A DNA stretch of 64,000 bases from Mycolicibacterium sp. ND9-15. GTDB taxonomy: Bacteria; Actinomycetota; Actinomycetes; Mycobacteriales; Mycobacteriaceae. The position numbers and the translations under genes were made by a program. This document shows, piece after piece, positions 47,925-56,400 of this stretch; the first letter of the stretch is position 1; each line of letters starts with the position of its first letter. The DNA lies in contig NZ_CP142362.1 of assembly GCF_035918395.1 (NCBI RefSeq), positions 2,703,501 through 2,767,500 of the forward strand. Direction: 5' to 3'. The notes under the pieces are model-generated. The model was not told the origin of the DNA, made no database searches, and worked only from the letters and a program-made list of their open reading frames with translations.

Positions 47925-48596
47925 TCACTCGGCGTTTCGACCCTGTCTGCTTCGCTTGTAGGCCGACCGCCGGAAGTCGCCGAGCCACCGCGGCGCCAGT
48001 TCCACCTCGGGGTCACTGTGCATGGTGGGGTCGAAGGCGATGTCGTCACAGCTGGGGTCGACGTGGCGAAGCGTCAACCGGGCCAGCGGGCGAAACGCGT
48101 CGGCACCCGGCGCCTGCTCGATGTTGAAGGTGATCCCCGTCGAGTGGATCTGGTCTTCGACGGCGGCCAGCGACAAGCCCCGCGCCTCGATCCGCGTAGC
48201 CAGGCGGGCACGCACCCACCACAAGTCGTCGTGATATCGCAGCGGCATCAGGCTGGAGAACATCGCACCGGACCACGACAGTACCGGTGCCAGCCCGACG
48301 CGGGTCCCGGCAAACGTCGACGCCAGCAACACGTCCCACGGACTGCAGGACCGCAGATCCGGCGGTGGCGGGATTCGCCACGCCAGGCCGGCGACGTCGG
48401 GAGAGGCACCCGGTAGACCGACTCCCTTGGAAACGCGGGCGAGGACGTCACAGGAGTTCATCGGCAACCCCTCGTGCTCGGAGGCGATACGCTCGAAGAT
48501 CCCTTCGGCCATCACCCCAGACGGGTGGAACAGCCGACTGTTACGGATGGCGGCACCCAAGCGGATCGGCAACGCGGCGATATCGGAGGCTTGCAC
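47925..48596 (-). CDS. Conserved hypothetical protein
   Basis: About 223 residues from GTG 48596 (MQASDIAALPIRLGAAIRN). Characteristic stretches are RLFHPSGVMAEGIFER, DVLARVSKGVGLPGASPDVAGLAWRI, SWSGAMFSSLMPLRYHDDLWWVRARLATRI and FNIEQAPGADAFRPLARLTL. I do not recognise the family with confidence; the HPxGVxxxG and DxxxRxSKGxGxPxxxPD patterns loosely recall catalase-related folds. The frame is open about 50 codons further upstream, but that part overlaps the divergent promoter region. A weak SigF-like element was seen upstream and not adopted. Confidence 0.6.
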   Translation of the reverse strand: MQASDIAALPIRLGAAIRNSRLFHPSGVMAEGIFERIASEHEGLPMNSCDVLARVSKGVGLPGASPDVAGLAWRIPPPPDLRSCSPWDVLLASTFAGTRVGLAPVLSWSGAMFSSLMPLRYHDDLWWVRARLATRIEARGLSLAAVEDQIHSTGITFNIEQAPGADAFRPLARLTLRHVDPSCDDIAFDPTMHSDPEVELAPRWLGDFRRSAYKRSRQGRNAE

Positions 48597-48641
48597 GGTA
48601 GTCGTGTGCCCACACGATGACCCGGCAAAACGATTACCGAC

Positions 48642-48666
48642 GTTTAGCGAGCCGAAGACCGGGCAT
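48642..48666 (+). promoter_or_regulatory. Possible SigF-type promoter of the PrmC-like gene
   Basis: GTTT (48642-48645), 15 bases, GGGCAT (48661-48666), one base off the consensus -10. It lies 54 bases before the methyltransferase start. Confidence 0.4.
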
Positions 48667-48720
48667 TTATTCACGGCAGCGCTGCAGTGCCGCAGCGCAG
48701 GACTTTGTCGAGAGGCCGAT

Positions 48721-49416
48721 GTGACAACCGCATACACCGACGTCCGCAACCCCGTAATCGCGGACCAGGGCGTCTACGCCCCACAGGAAGATTCGCGACT
48801 GCTCATCGAGGTCATGGACGACGTCGGGCTGGCGCGGGGACGGCATGTGGTCGACTTGTGCACCGGAAGCGGCGTCGTCGCCATCGGCGCCGCCGAGCAG
48901 GGTGCCGCATCGGTGACCGCACTCGACATCTGTGCTCGTGCGGTGCGGTGTGCGCGGGCCAACGCAGTGGCTGTCGGCGTTGATATCGACGTACACCTCG
49001 GATCGTGGGCGCGGGCAGCAGAATTCGGTCCGTTCGATCTGATCGTGTGCAATCCGCCGTACGTACCGCATGATCCGACCGGCGCGTGCGATCCGCTTCC
49101 GGCCCATGTGGGACCGCCGCGCGCGTGGGACGCCGGCTGCGACGGCCGACTTGTGCTCGATCCGCTGTGCGCCGCCGCGTCCGAGATTCTTGACCATGGC
49201 GGGAGCCTGCTGTTGGTGCAATCGGAGTTCGCCGGTCCGCGTCAGACGCTCGGTGCGCTGGCCAGCGTCGGGCTCGACGCCGAAATCGTTGCACGGCAGT
49301 GGATTCCCTTTGGCCCCGTGCTGACGTCACGCGCCGAGTGGCTCGAGGAGATGGGCCGTCTCGAACCGGGCCGCCGCGAGGAAGAACTGCTCGTGATCCG
49401 AGCGGACAAGCCGTGA
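48721..49416 (+). CDS. PrmC/HemK2-like class I methyltransferase
   Basis: A 231-residue SAM methyltransferase from GTG 48721 (MTTAYTDVRNPVIADQG). SAM motif VVDLCTGSGVVAIGAAEQGA and the catalytic NPPY in FDLIVCNPPYVPHDPTG place it among N5-glutamine methyltransferases of the short HemK2/MTQ2 type, which lack the N-terminal domain of PrmC. A dedicated PrmC is expected elsewhere in the genome, so this one probably modifies another protein. The stop overlaps the CDGSH start (GTGA). Confidence 0.83.
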   Translation: MTTAYTDVRNPVIADQGVYAPQEDSRLLIEVMDDVGLARGRHVVDLCTGSGVVAIGAAEQGAASVTALDICARAVRCARANAVAVGVDIDVHLGSWARAAEFGPFDLIVCNPPYVPHDPTGACDPLPAHVGPPRAWDAGCDGRLVLDPLCAAASEILDHGGSLLLVQSEFAGPRQTLGALASVGLDAEIVARQWIPFGPVLTSRAEWLEEMGRLEPGRREEELLVIRADKP

Positions 49417-49631
49417 GCGGCACCGAACCTCGGACCGTGCGAGTGGTGCCGAACGGCCCGCTGATGGTGCAGGGCCCGGTTCGCATCGAGATGCCCGACG
49501 GGCAGGTTGTGGAATCGGATCGGTTCATGGTGGCGATCTGCACCTGCCGGCGCAGCAAGGATTATCCGATGTGCGACACCAGTCATCGGTGCCGCAAGCG
49601 CAGCGAGCCGTCAGTCCAGAGGTCGGCGTAG
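49413..49631 (+). CDS. CDGSH iron-sulfur domain protein
   Basis: A 72-residue protein, too small for much beyond one CDGSH domain. The [2Fe-2S] site is complete: CTCRRSKDYPMCDTSH, three Cys and one His in the spacing C-x-C-x8-C-x3-H. There is no membrane anchor. GTG 49413 overlaps the methyltransferase stop by four bases, and the C-terminal end overlaps the convergent iron-redox-enzyme gene by 21 bases. Probably an electron-transfer partner of one of its neighbours. Confidence 0.88.
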   Translation: MSGTEPRTVRVVPNGPLMVQGPVRIEMPDGQVVESDRFMVAICTCRRSKDYPMCDTSHRCRKRSEPSVQRSA

Positions 49632-50630
49632 CGACGAGCGGTTATCGGTCCAGCAGCTCATCAAGTGCTGGGCCAACCGCTCCTCGACGACATCGCGCGC
49701 CCGGATGCCGAACACGACGTCGCGGTCCAGATGCGGTTCCCTGGCGACCAGATCGCCGACGACGTCGGTGCGCACCACCTGCTCGTGCACGGCATCGGCC
49801 ACCACGTGCTCCTGGTAGAACGCGACGCACGCGTCCGGGGCGCCCATGCGGCGCAACGCCTCCACCAACCGTCGTGATCCGGGCGACGAGGTGATCTCCG
49901 TCGATGCGAAGTGCCCGATCGAGGCGCCGCGCAATTCGCGGTGTAAACCGAACAGTGACATCAAGTTCACCGAAGCCAACGCGTCGGCGGGCACGTTGTC
50001 GAGGTATTCGAGGTAGGACGAGTCGAGGCCCGCCGCCTCCATCAGCTCGCCGTACAGATGCTGGTGCACGTGTTCTCCCCGGCCGCCGCCGAACTCGTCG
50101 AACTCGACCGCGACGAAGGCGGCTTTGGAATGTCCGACCAGACGCGGAATGGTCCATGCGTGCGGGTCGCCTTCTTTGAGGTGGTACACCGAGCGGTGCA
50201 CGAAGTATTCGAGCATCTGCTCCCAGGTGCCTTTGTCGCGCAGGTAGTACGACGGGCCCTCGCCCTCGACGGGTTCGATAGACAGCTTGTCCATCTCGGC
50301 TTCGGCGGTGTCGCCCTCGGCGATCTCGCCGACCTCCTGGCGCACCGCGGACAGGAACGTCTCCTCGAGCCTGCCGCGCAGGTGCAGCAGCGACGGATTC
50401 CACTCCCACCGAGGGTTGACGCCGGCGAAACCGCGGTAGTGCAACTCGTAGCAGACGTAGAGGGTCAGTTGGAGGTCCAAGCCGTAGGGGTCAGCCTCTA
50501 GGACGGGCACGTCGATGGGCCGGACGTGCAGGGCGGCGCGATCGCGCCGGAGGAGGTCGATGACGGTGGCGGACAATGGCCCGACGGCCTTCGGCAGGGC
50601 GGGCTCGACTAGCGTCGACGGAAGCGTCAC
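49611..50630 (-). CDS. Iron-containing redox enzyme family protein (heme-oxygenase-like di-iron fold)
   Basis: 339 residues from GTG 50630 (MTLPSTLVEPALPKAVG). Blocks include LTLYVCYELHYRGFAGVNPRWEWN, YFVHRSVYHLKEGDPHAW, FVAVEFDEFGGGRGEHVHQHLYGELM and FYQEHVVADAVHEQVVRTDVV; the E/H/D residues in these helices resemble the metal ligands of HDO-type di-iron oxygenases (Haem_oxygenas_2). A strong SigF-type promoter precedes it. Convergent with the CDGSH gene, with overlapping 3' ends. Substrate unknown. Confidence 0.8.
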   Translation of the reverse strand: MTLPSTLVEPALPKAVGPLSATVIDLLRRDRAALHVRPIDVPVLEADPYGLDLQLTLYVCYELHYRGFAGVNPRWEWNPSLLHLRGRLEETFLSAVRQEVGEIAEGDTAEAEMDKLSIEPVEGEGPSYYLRDKGTWEQMLEYFVHRSVYHLKEGDPHAWTIPRLVGHSKAAFVAVEFDEFGGGRGEHVHQHLYGELMEAAGLDSSYLEYLDNVPADALASVNLMSLFGLHRELRGASIGHFASTEITSSPGSRRLVEALRRMGAPDACVAFYQEHVVADAVHEQVVRTDVVGDLVAREPHLDRDVVFGIRARDVVEERLAQHLMSCWTDNRSSLRRPLD

Positions 50631-50640
50631 GCTCTCATCA

Positions 50641-50665
50641 TTACCCCTGTCCCCGCCGGTCAAAC
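50641..50665 (-). promoter_or_regulatory. SigF-type promoter of the iron redox enzyme gene
   Basis: On the reverse strand GTTT (50662-50665, preceded by GG), 15 bases, GGGTAA (50641-50646). The start codon is 11 bases beyond, so the transcript is nearly leaderless. Confidence 0.6.
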
Positions 50666-50709
50666 CCGTTTTCGGCGGACAGGAAGCCATTGAGGCGATG
50701 CTTTCGCAG

Positions 50710-50783
<74 letters not shown>

Positions 50784-51035
50784 CGTGAAGCCACGACAGC
50801 GTATCGCACCGGCGGGCGGCTAAGCCAAACGCCTTCCGGCGAGGCCTGCATGGCTTCGCGACTTCTGCGCCAGGGCGGTGATTCGCGCCGCGCCACGACC
50901 CTTCCGCAGATTTCGGCGTCGGGCCGCGCCTCCGGAAACGGGTTCGAGACCGACTTCGCGACACGCCGCGGGAAGCAAGGACTTGTCGGCGGCGTTGTCC
51001 ATCATGAGAACAGCAATCGACGAAGCGAGGACGAG
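50784..51035. other. Non-coding stretch after tRNA-Pro
   Basis: About 250 bp with no convincing coding frame, promoter or repeat. It is typical high-GC sequence; no tRNA-edge attachment duplication was seen. Confidence 0.5.
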
Positions 51036-51230
51036 ATGACCGGCCTTGGCGCATCCCTTTATCTGGGTTTCTTCGTGCTCGCCGCGGTGTGGCTCTTTCT
51101 CACTTCCGACGGCCCGCTGATGGGCAGCGACGATCAGAGCCAGCGGCCCGAGCGTTCGAACTCGACCAACACCGACGCGAACTCCGAGGGGTCTAGTCCC
51201 TGGCTGGTCAGCCACTCGTCGCAGAAGTAG
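51036..51230 (+). CDS. Possible small membrane protein (64 residues)
   Basis: From ATG 51036 the frame encodes a hydrophobic N-terminus ([20 protein letters not shown]) and a polar Ser/Asn-rich tail. The last 97 bases are antisense to the 3' end of the cysteine-synthase-like gene, and only a weak ribosome site (CGAGGACGAG) is seen. The membrane segment lies in the non-overlapping part. Could be real or accidental. Confidence 0.35.
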   Translation: MTGLGASLYLGFFVLAAVWLFLTSDGPLMGSDDQSQRPERSNSTNTDANSEGSSPWLVSHSSQK

Positions 51231-52240
51231 GTGTCTGCATAGCGGTCGCCGCTGTCGGCCAGCAGCGTGACCACTGATCCGCTGCGCCCTTCGGCCCGCA
51301 TCTCCGCCAACAGCGCGAACGCCCCCCACAGATTCGTCCCGGTCGACGGCCCCACCCGGCGGCCCAGCACTGCACTGGCGTGCTGGGCGGCCGCGACCGA
51401 CGCGGCATCCGGCACGAGGACCATCCGGTCGACCACGTCCGGCAGAAACGACGGCTCCACTCGTGGCCGGCCGATGCCCTCGATTCGCGACGACATCCCG
51501 GTGACCACATCACCGCGGCCCTGCGCGTAGGCGGGGAAGAACGCCGAGTTCTCCGGGTCGACCACACACAACCGGGTGGCGTAGCGCCGATACCGGATAT
51601 AGCGGCCGATGGTGGCGCTGGTGCCGCCGGTGCCCGCTCCCACCACGATCCACTCGGGCACCGGATGTGCCTCGTCTCGCATCTGTTCGAAGATCGATTC
51701 GGCGATGTTGTTGTTGCCACGCCAGTCGGTGGCCCGCTCGGCGTTGGTGAACTGGTCGATGTAGTGCCCGCCGGTGTCTTCGGCGAGCAGTTCCGCCTCG
51801 GCGTAAACCTGGCTGGCCTCTGCGACGAAATGGCAACGGCCACCTTGTGATTCGATCAAGGCGATCTTGCTTGCGCTCGTCGACGACGGCACCACGGCGA
51901 TGAATGGCAGACCGAGGAGCGCCGCGAAGTACGCCTCGGACACCGCCGTCGATCCCGACGATGCCTCGATGATCGTGCTGCCTTCGTCGATCCACCCGTT
52001 GCACAACGCGTAGAGGAACAGCGAGCGCGCCAACCGGTGCTTGAGGCTACCGGTGATGTGGGTCGTCTCGTCCTTGAGATACAGCTGCAAATCACAGCCG
52101 TCGCACCACGCCGAGGGCAGCGGATACCGCAGCAGATGGGTGTCGGCGCTGCGGCGTGCGTCGGCCTCGATCAACCGCACCGCGTCATTGACCCACGCGC
52201 GTGGCCTGCTGCGACTGGCTTGTGTTGCCGTTTCGGTCAA
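51134..52240 (-). CDS. PLP-dependent cysteine synthase family protein (Rv3684-like)
   Basis: 368 residues from TTG 52240, which overlaps the metallophosphoesterase stop. Fold type II PLP motifs: [20 protein letters not shown] (PLP lysine), [19 protein letters not shown] (cofactor-binding Ser/Thr loop) and [24 protein letters not shown] motif precedes the PLP block ([14 protein letters not shown]). It resembles cysteine synthase/cystathionine beta-synthase but lacks a recognised dedicated partner; it may be a lyase or desulfhydrase. Translation coupled to the upstream phosphoesterase. Confidence 0.87.
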   Translation of the reverse strand: MTETATQASRSRPRAWVNDAVRLIEADARRSADTHLLRYPLPSAWCDGCDLQLYLKDETTHITGSLKHRLARSLFLYALCNGWIDEGSTIIEASSGSTAVSEAYFAALLGLPFIAVVPSSTSASKIALIESQGGRCHFVAEASQVYAEAELLAEDTGGHYIDQFTNAERATDWRGNNNIAESIFEQMRDEAHPVPEWIVVGAGTGGTSATIGRYIRYRRYATRLCVVDPENSAFFPAYAQGRGDVVTGMSSRIEGIGRPRVEPSFLPDVVDRMVLVPDAASVAAAQHASAVLGRRVGPSTGTNLWGAFALLAEMRAEGRSGSVVTLLADSGDRYADTYFCDEWLTSQGLDPSEFASVLVEFERSGRWL

Positions 52241-53196
52241 GGCACCGAGACGCTGGGATGGGACGTGCCCGCCCGAGTACCCGCGTCGCGGCCGCCGATC
52301 GGCGCCGCGACGAGGGTCAACAGCGTGGCCTCCGGCCGGCAGCAGAACCGCAGCGGAGCATACGGCGAGGTGCCGATGCCCGCCGAGACGTGCAATTGGG
52401 TGCGTGCACCCCACCGCGACGGACCCTTGACTCGCGACCGGTCCACACCGCAGTTGGTGACGAGCGCGCCGTAGAACGGCAGGCACAATTGGCCGCCGTG
52501 CGTGTGGCCCGCCATCACCAGCTGGTAGCCGTCCGCAGCGAACCGGTCGAGCACCCGCGGCTCCGGCGAATGGGTCAGCCCCAGCGTGAGGTTGGCGGCC
52601 GGACTGGCCGGGCCCGCGATCGTGTCGTAGCGGTCCCGGGACAGGTGCGGGTCGTCGACGCCGGCTGCGGCGATGAGCAGACCGCGTACCTCCAGCTCAC
52701 GACGGGTGTGCGTCAGGTCGAGCCAGCCGCGCTCGGTGAACGCGGCCCGCAGGTCCTGCCACGGCAGCGGTTCACCGTGGACGCGGTGGCCGGGCCGGGT
52801 GATGTAGTTCAGCGGGTTCTTCGCCCGCGGCCCGAAGTAGTCGTTGCTGCCGAACACGAAGACACCGGGGACCGACAGCAGCTCCGACAGCGCCTGCACC
52901 ACCGCGGGCACCGCCTTGGGGTGCGCGAGGTTGTCGCCGGTGTTGACCACCAGGTCGGGCTCGAGGCTCGCGAGTTCGCGCAGCCAGGCCTGCTTGCGCC
53001 GCTGTCCGGGCCGCATGTGGATGTCGCTGATGTGCAGCACCTTCAACGGCGACGACCCGGGTGAGAGCACCGGCATCGTCAATTCCCGCACCACGAACGC
53101 GTTGCGCTCGATGACCGATGCATAGCCGACGGCCGCTACCAGCGCACCAACGGACGCCTTGGCGGAGTTCTTCAGGATCGTCGAACGCGCGGACAT
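52237..53196 (-). CDS. Metallophosphoesterase (calcineurin-like, YkuE/Rv3683-like)
   Basis: 319 residues with an N-terminal hydrophobic stretch ([15 protein letters not shown]) that may anchor it. Metal motifs: [11 protein letters not shown] (D-x-H), [12 protein letters not shown] (GDN), [13 protein letters not shown] in place of GNHD, and [13 protein letters not shown]. YkuE-type enzymes have similar changes. It probably splits a phosphodiester or phosphoanhydride at the membrane surface. ATG start, 73 bp downstream of ponA2 and probably co-transcribed with it. Confidence 0.9.
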   Translation of the reverse strand: MSARSTILKNSAKASVGALVAAVGYASVIERNAFVVRELTMPVLSPGSSPLKVLHISDIHMRPGQRRKQAWLRELASLEPDLVVNTGDNLAHPKAVPAVVQALSELLSVPGVFVFGSNDYFGPRAKNPLNYITRPGHRVHGEPLPWQDLRAAFTERGWLDLTHTRRELEVRGLLIAAAGVDDPHLSRDRYDTIAGPASPAANLTLGLTHSPEPRVLDRFAADGYQLVMAGHTHGGQLCLPFYGALVTNCGVDRSRVKGPSRWGARTQLHVSAGIGTSPYAPLRFCCRPEATLLTLVAAPIGGRDAGTRAGTSHPSVSVP

Positions 53197-53269
53197 GCTG
53201 GAAGCCTACTGCCAGATGCGCCCACTGACCGCCTTCACCCGTCTCCCCGGGTGCGCGACTGCGCAACGA

Positions 53270-55720
53270 TCAGGGCGGAGGGGCAGGCGGCGCCGGACCG
53301 AGGATCGGCACGGTGATCGGCGGCAGGCCGGGAATCTCCACCACCGTCGAACCAACCGGCGCGGGGATCCCGGGCACCCCGGGTATCGCGGCCGGCGGAG
53401 GCGGCGGCGCGGGTGCGATGCCATTGGACACCTGGATCGTGATGATGGAACCGGGCACGGTCTGCCCGGCCGGCGCGGTGCCGACAACCGAACCCCGCGG
53501 TGCCGTGCTGTTCACCGACGAGGCCTGGTCGGCGACCTGGAAGCCGGCGTCACGCAGCCGCTGGCGGGCGGTGCTCTCCGTCAGCCCGGAGACGCTGGGT
53601 ACCCGCGAGCCGGGACCGCCCTCGACATACCGCGGATCCGTCGGCGGCAGGCGAACCTCACCGAAATTGTTGGCGATCGGCTTCATCGCCGCGAACCACG
53701 TCCGGGCCGGCTCGTTACCGCCGTACAGGTCGCCGTATCCGCACTTGCGCAACGGGAACGAACACAGTTCGCCGGGTGAGGTGGAGTCGTCGTAGATGTA
53801 GCTGGCGGCGGCGAGCGTGTTGGTGAACCCGAGGAAGGCCGACGAGCGGTGCGCCTCGGTGGTGCCGGTCTTGCCGGCCATCGGCAGGTCCCAGCCCACC
53901 GAACCGGCCGCCGCCGCTGCGGTGCCTGCGCCCTGGTCGTCCTTGCTCATCGCGTTGGCCAGCGTGTTGGCCAGCCCCTCGGGCACCGCTTGCTCACAGG
54001 TCTCGGTGGTGACGGCGACGTCCTCGCCGTTGCGGTCGACGACCTGGGCAATGGGGTTCGGTGGGCACCACATACCGCCGGACGCCAGCGTGGCTCCGAC
54101 GTTCGAGAACTCCAGTGCGTTGACTTCGATCGGGCCCAGCACGAACGAGCCGAGGTTCTGCCGCTTGACGAAGTCGGCCAGGCTTTCGTTGCTCCCGGGG
54201 TCGTAATCGCGGGCGGTACCAGGCAGCGCATAGGACCGCAGGCCGAGCCGGACCGCCATATCGACACTGCGCTGCACGCCGACCTGCGAGATCAGTTTGG
54301 CGAAGGCCGTGTTAGGGGATGTGGCGAGCGCGTCGGTGATGTTCATCGTGCCGCGGTAGCCGCCGGCGTTCTTCACGCACCAGGTGGCGGCCGGGCAGCC
54401 CGGGGTGTCGCTGCTGCCCAGGCCCTTGGCCTGGAAATGCGCGGGCACGTCGAGTTGGGCGTTGATGCCCATGCCCATCTCCAGGGCCGCGGCGGTGGTG
54501 AAGATCTTGAACGTAGAGCCGGCGCCGTCACCCACCAGTGAGAACGGCTGGGGCTGCATGGTCTCCCCGGCATCGAGGTTCAGTCCGTACGTGCGGCTGC
54601 TGGCCATCGCCAGTACCGGATGTGACTCCTTACCGGGCCTGACCACGCTCATCACGCTGGCGACGCCGTCGAGGCCGGGGCTGGCGAACTGGTTGACGGC
54701 CGCCTTCACCGGACCCTGAATATCCGGGTCGAGCGTGGTCTTGATCAGGTAACCGCCCCTGGCGACCTGTTCCTTGCTGATGCCGGCGCGCGCCAGGTAC
54801 TCGAGCACGTAGTCGCAGAAGAACGCCCGGTCACCCGCGGCGATACAGCCGCGTGGCAGTTCCTTGGGTTGCGGGAGAACGCCAAGCGGCTGCTCCTTGG
54901 CGGCCCGCAACGCCGCCGCCTCCTCGGGGATGTTCTGGATCATGGTGTCCAGCACCAGGTTTCGTCGCGTCAGTGCACCCTCGGGGTTGGTGTACGGGTT
55001 CAGCGCACTGGTCGACTGCACCATGCCGGCCAGCAGTGCGGCCTGCTGCCAGTTCAACTCGGAGGCGTTGACACCGAAGTACGTCTGCGCGGCGTCCTGC
55101 ACACCGAAGGCGCCGTTGCCGAACGACACCAGGTTCAGGTACCGCGTGAGGATTTCGGGCTTGGTGAACGTCTTGTCGAGCGTCAGCGCCATCCGGATCT
55201 CGCGCAGCTTACGGGCCGGCGTGGTCTCGATGGCGGCCCGACGCTCGGCGTCGGTCTGCGCCACCACCAGGAACTGGTAGTTCTTCACGTACTGCTGCTC
55301 GATCGTGGACCCGCCGCGGGTGTCGAGATTGCCTGACAGATAGCCCGACAAACCGGTCAGGGTGCCTTGCCAGTCGACGCCGTTGTGCTCGGCGAACCGC
55401 TTGTCCTCGATCGAGACGATCGCCAACTTCATCGTGTTGGCGATTTGGTCGCTGGGCACCTCGAAACGGCGCTGCGAATAGAGCCAGGCGATGACGTTGC
55501 CCTTGGCGTCGACCATCGTCGACACCTGCGGGACCTCGCCCTCCACCAGCTGGGCCGAACCGTTCGCGACGACGTCGGAGGCCCGGTTGGAGATCAGACC
55601 GAACCCGCCGACGACCGGAAACATCAACGCCGCGGTGATCACGCTCGCCAGCAGAACGCACCAGGCGAGCTTGATCACCGTGACCGTTGTCGGCGGTCGA
55701 GGCGGCGGGCTGTCCGGCAT
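53270..55720 (-). CDS. ponA2: Bifunctional penicillin-binding protein PonA2 with PASTA domain
   Basis: An 816-residue class A PBP that polymerises and cross-links peptidoglycan. A single membrane anchor (VIKLAWCVLLASVITAALMF), GT51 domain (SIEDKRFAEHNGVDW, RGGSTIEQQYVKN, about residues 95-270), transpeptidase with GAGSTFKIF (active Ser, about 403), SPN (about 465) and KTGT (about 616), then one PASTA domain (VPSVSGLTESTARQRLRDAG) and a Pro-rich tail ending APPAPPP. Synteny is Rv3682. The start lies 294 bp from divergent whiB4. Confidence 0.96.
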   Translation of the reverse strand: MPDSPPPRPPTTVTVIKLAWCVLLASVITAALMFPVVGGFGLISNRASDVVANGSAQLVEGEVPQVSTMVDAKGNVIAWLYSQRRFEVPSDQIANTMKLAIVSIEDKRFAEHNGVDWQGTLTGLSGYLSGNLDTRGGSTIEQQYVKNYQFLVVAQTDAERRAAIETTPARKLREIRMALTLDKTFTKPEILTRYLNLVSFGNGAFGVQDAAQTYFGVNASELNWQQAALLAGMVQSTSALNPYTNPEGALTRRNLVLDTMIQNIPEEAAALRAAKEQPLGVLPQPKELPRGCIAAGDRAFFCDYVLEYLARAGISKEQVARGGYLIKTTLDPDIQGPVKAAVNQFASPGLDGVASVMSVVRPGKESHPVLAMASSRTYGLNLDAGETMQPQPFSLVGDGAGSTFKIFTTAAALEMGMGINAQLDVPAHFQAKGLGSSDTPGCPAATWCVKNAGGYRGTMNITDALATSPNTAFAKLISQVGVQRSVDMAVRLGLRSYALPGTARDYDPGSNESLADFVKRQNLGSFVLGPIEVNALEFSNVGATLASGGMWCPPNPIAQVVDRNGEDVAVTTETCEQAVPEGLANTLANAMSKDDQGAGTAAAAAGSVGWDLPMAGKTGTTEAHRSSAFLGFTNTLAAASYIYDDSTSPGELCSFPLRKCGYGDLYGGNEPARTWFAAMKPIANNFGEVRLPPTDPRYVEGGPGSRVPSVSGLTESTARQRLRDAGFQVADQASSVNSTAPRGSVVGTAPAGQTVPGSIITIQVSNGIAPAPPPPPAAIPGVPGIPAPVGSTVVEIPGLPPITVPILGPAPPAPPP

Positions 55721-55896
55721 GACCTACAGACTAGACGCCGCAAAACGGCAGCTTCTCACGGTCAATGACGGATCCGGAAGACCGCCCCCGACCGGCGCGG
55801 ACGTCAATTTTGTACCCTGACGGCACGGTCGTCCCAAAATAGAGGGTTTCTACGTATTGCGCAGAACGCCTTTGACCATCTAATTTGGTCGGACAG

Positions 55897-55912
55897 TGCG
55901 ATACAGGTCACA
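55897..55912. promoter_or_regulatory. CRP-like site upstream of whiB4
   Basis: TGCGA, 6 bases, TCACA matches 9 of 10 core positions of the mycobacterial CRP consensus TGTGA-N6-TCACA. It lies about 103 bases before whiB4. The crp gene itself is in this window at 61606. Confidence 0.45.
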
Positions 55913-56014
55913 CTGACCCCTCGCAATGTGGCGTAGATCGCAGCAGCGTTCTACATCGAGGGACTGCGCCGTACCGGTGTTGGCCGGGAGGCGGTTGGAA
56001 CGGAGGGAACCCTG

Positions 56015-56371
56015 GTGTCAGCAACTAGGCCCGCGGTGCGCAGAACCGCGATGACGTCTTCGGCCCAGAGTGTTGTCCAAGGTGCTGAAGCCGAAGCCCG
56101 CATCGCCTGGGTGTCGCAAGCCCGATGCCGCCAGACCGATCCTGATGAGCTGTTCGTCCGGGGGGCCGCACAGCGCAAAGCCGCGGTGATCTGCAGGCAC
56201 TGCCCGGTCATCCTCGAGTGCGGCGCCGACGCGCTCGACAACCGCGTGGAGTTCGGGGTGTGGGGCGGGATGACGGAGCGGCAGCGCCGCGCACTGCTCA
56301 AGCAGCACCCCGAGGTGGTTTCGTGGGCCGAGTTCTTCGCCGCCCAGCGCAAGCACCGCAGCGCGGTCTGA
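56015..56371 (+). CDS. whiB4: WhiB-family iron-sulfur regulator WhiB4
   Basis: A 118-residue WhiB protein. Four cluster cysteines: QARCRQTDPDELF (first) and CRHCPVILEC (three); then the turn GVWGGMTERQRRALLKQ and a basic tail. The GTG at 56015 gives the length and N-terminal pattern of M. tuberculosis WhiB4, preferred over the internal ATG 56051. WhiB4 is a redox sensor whose oxidised form binds DNA and affects antioxidant genes. The divergent partner is ponA2. Confidence 0.95.
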   Translation: MSATRPAVRRTAMTSSAQSVVQGAEAEARIAWVSQARCRQTDPDELFVRGAAQRKAAVICRHCPVILECGADALDNRVEFGVWGGMTERQRRALLKQHPEVVSWAEFFAAQRKHRSAV

Positions 56372-56400
56372 ACGGATACGCGCTTCTGCTTGGTTCGCCG

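Noticed and set aside
48597..48640. SigF-like element (GTTT-N16-GGGCAC) before the hypothetical gene at 47925
   Set aside because: Two mismatches in the -10 and no support from spacing to the start; not adopted.
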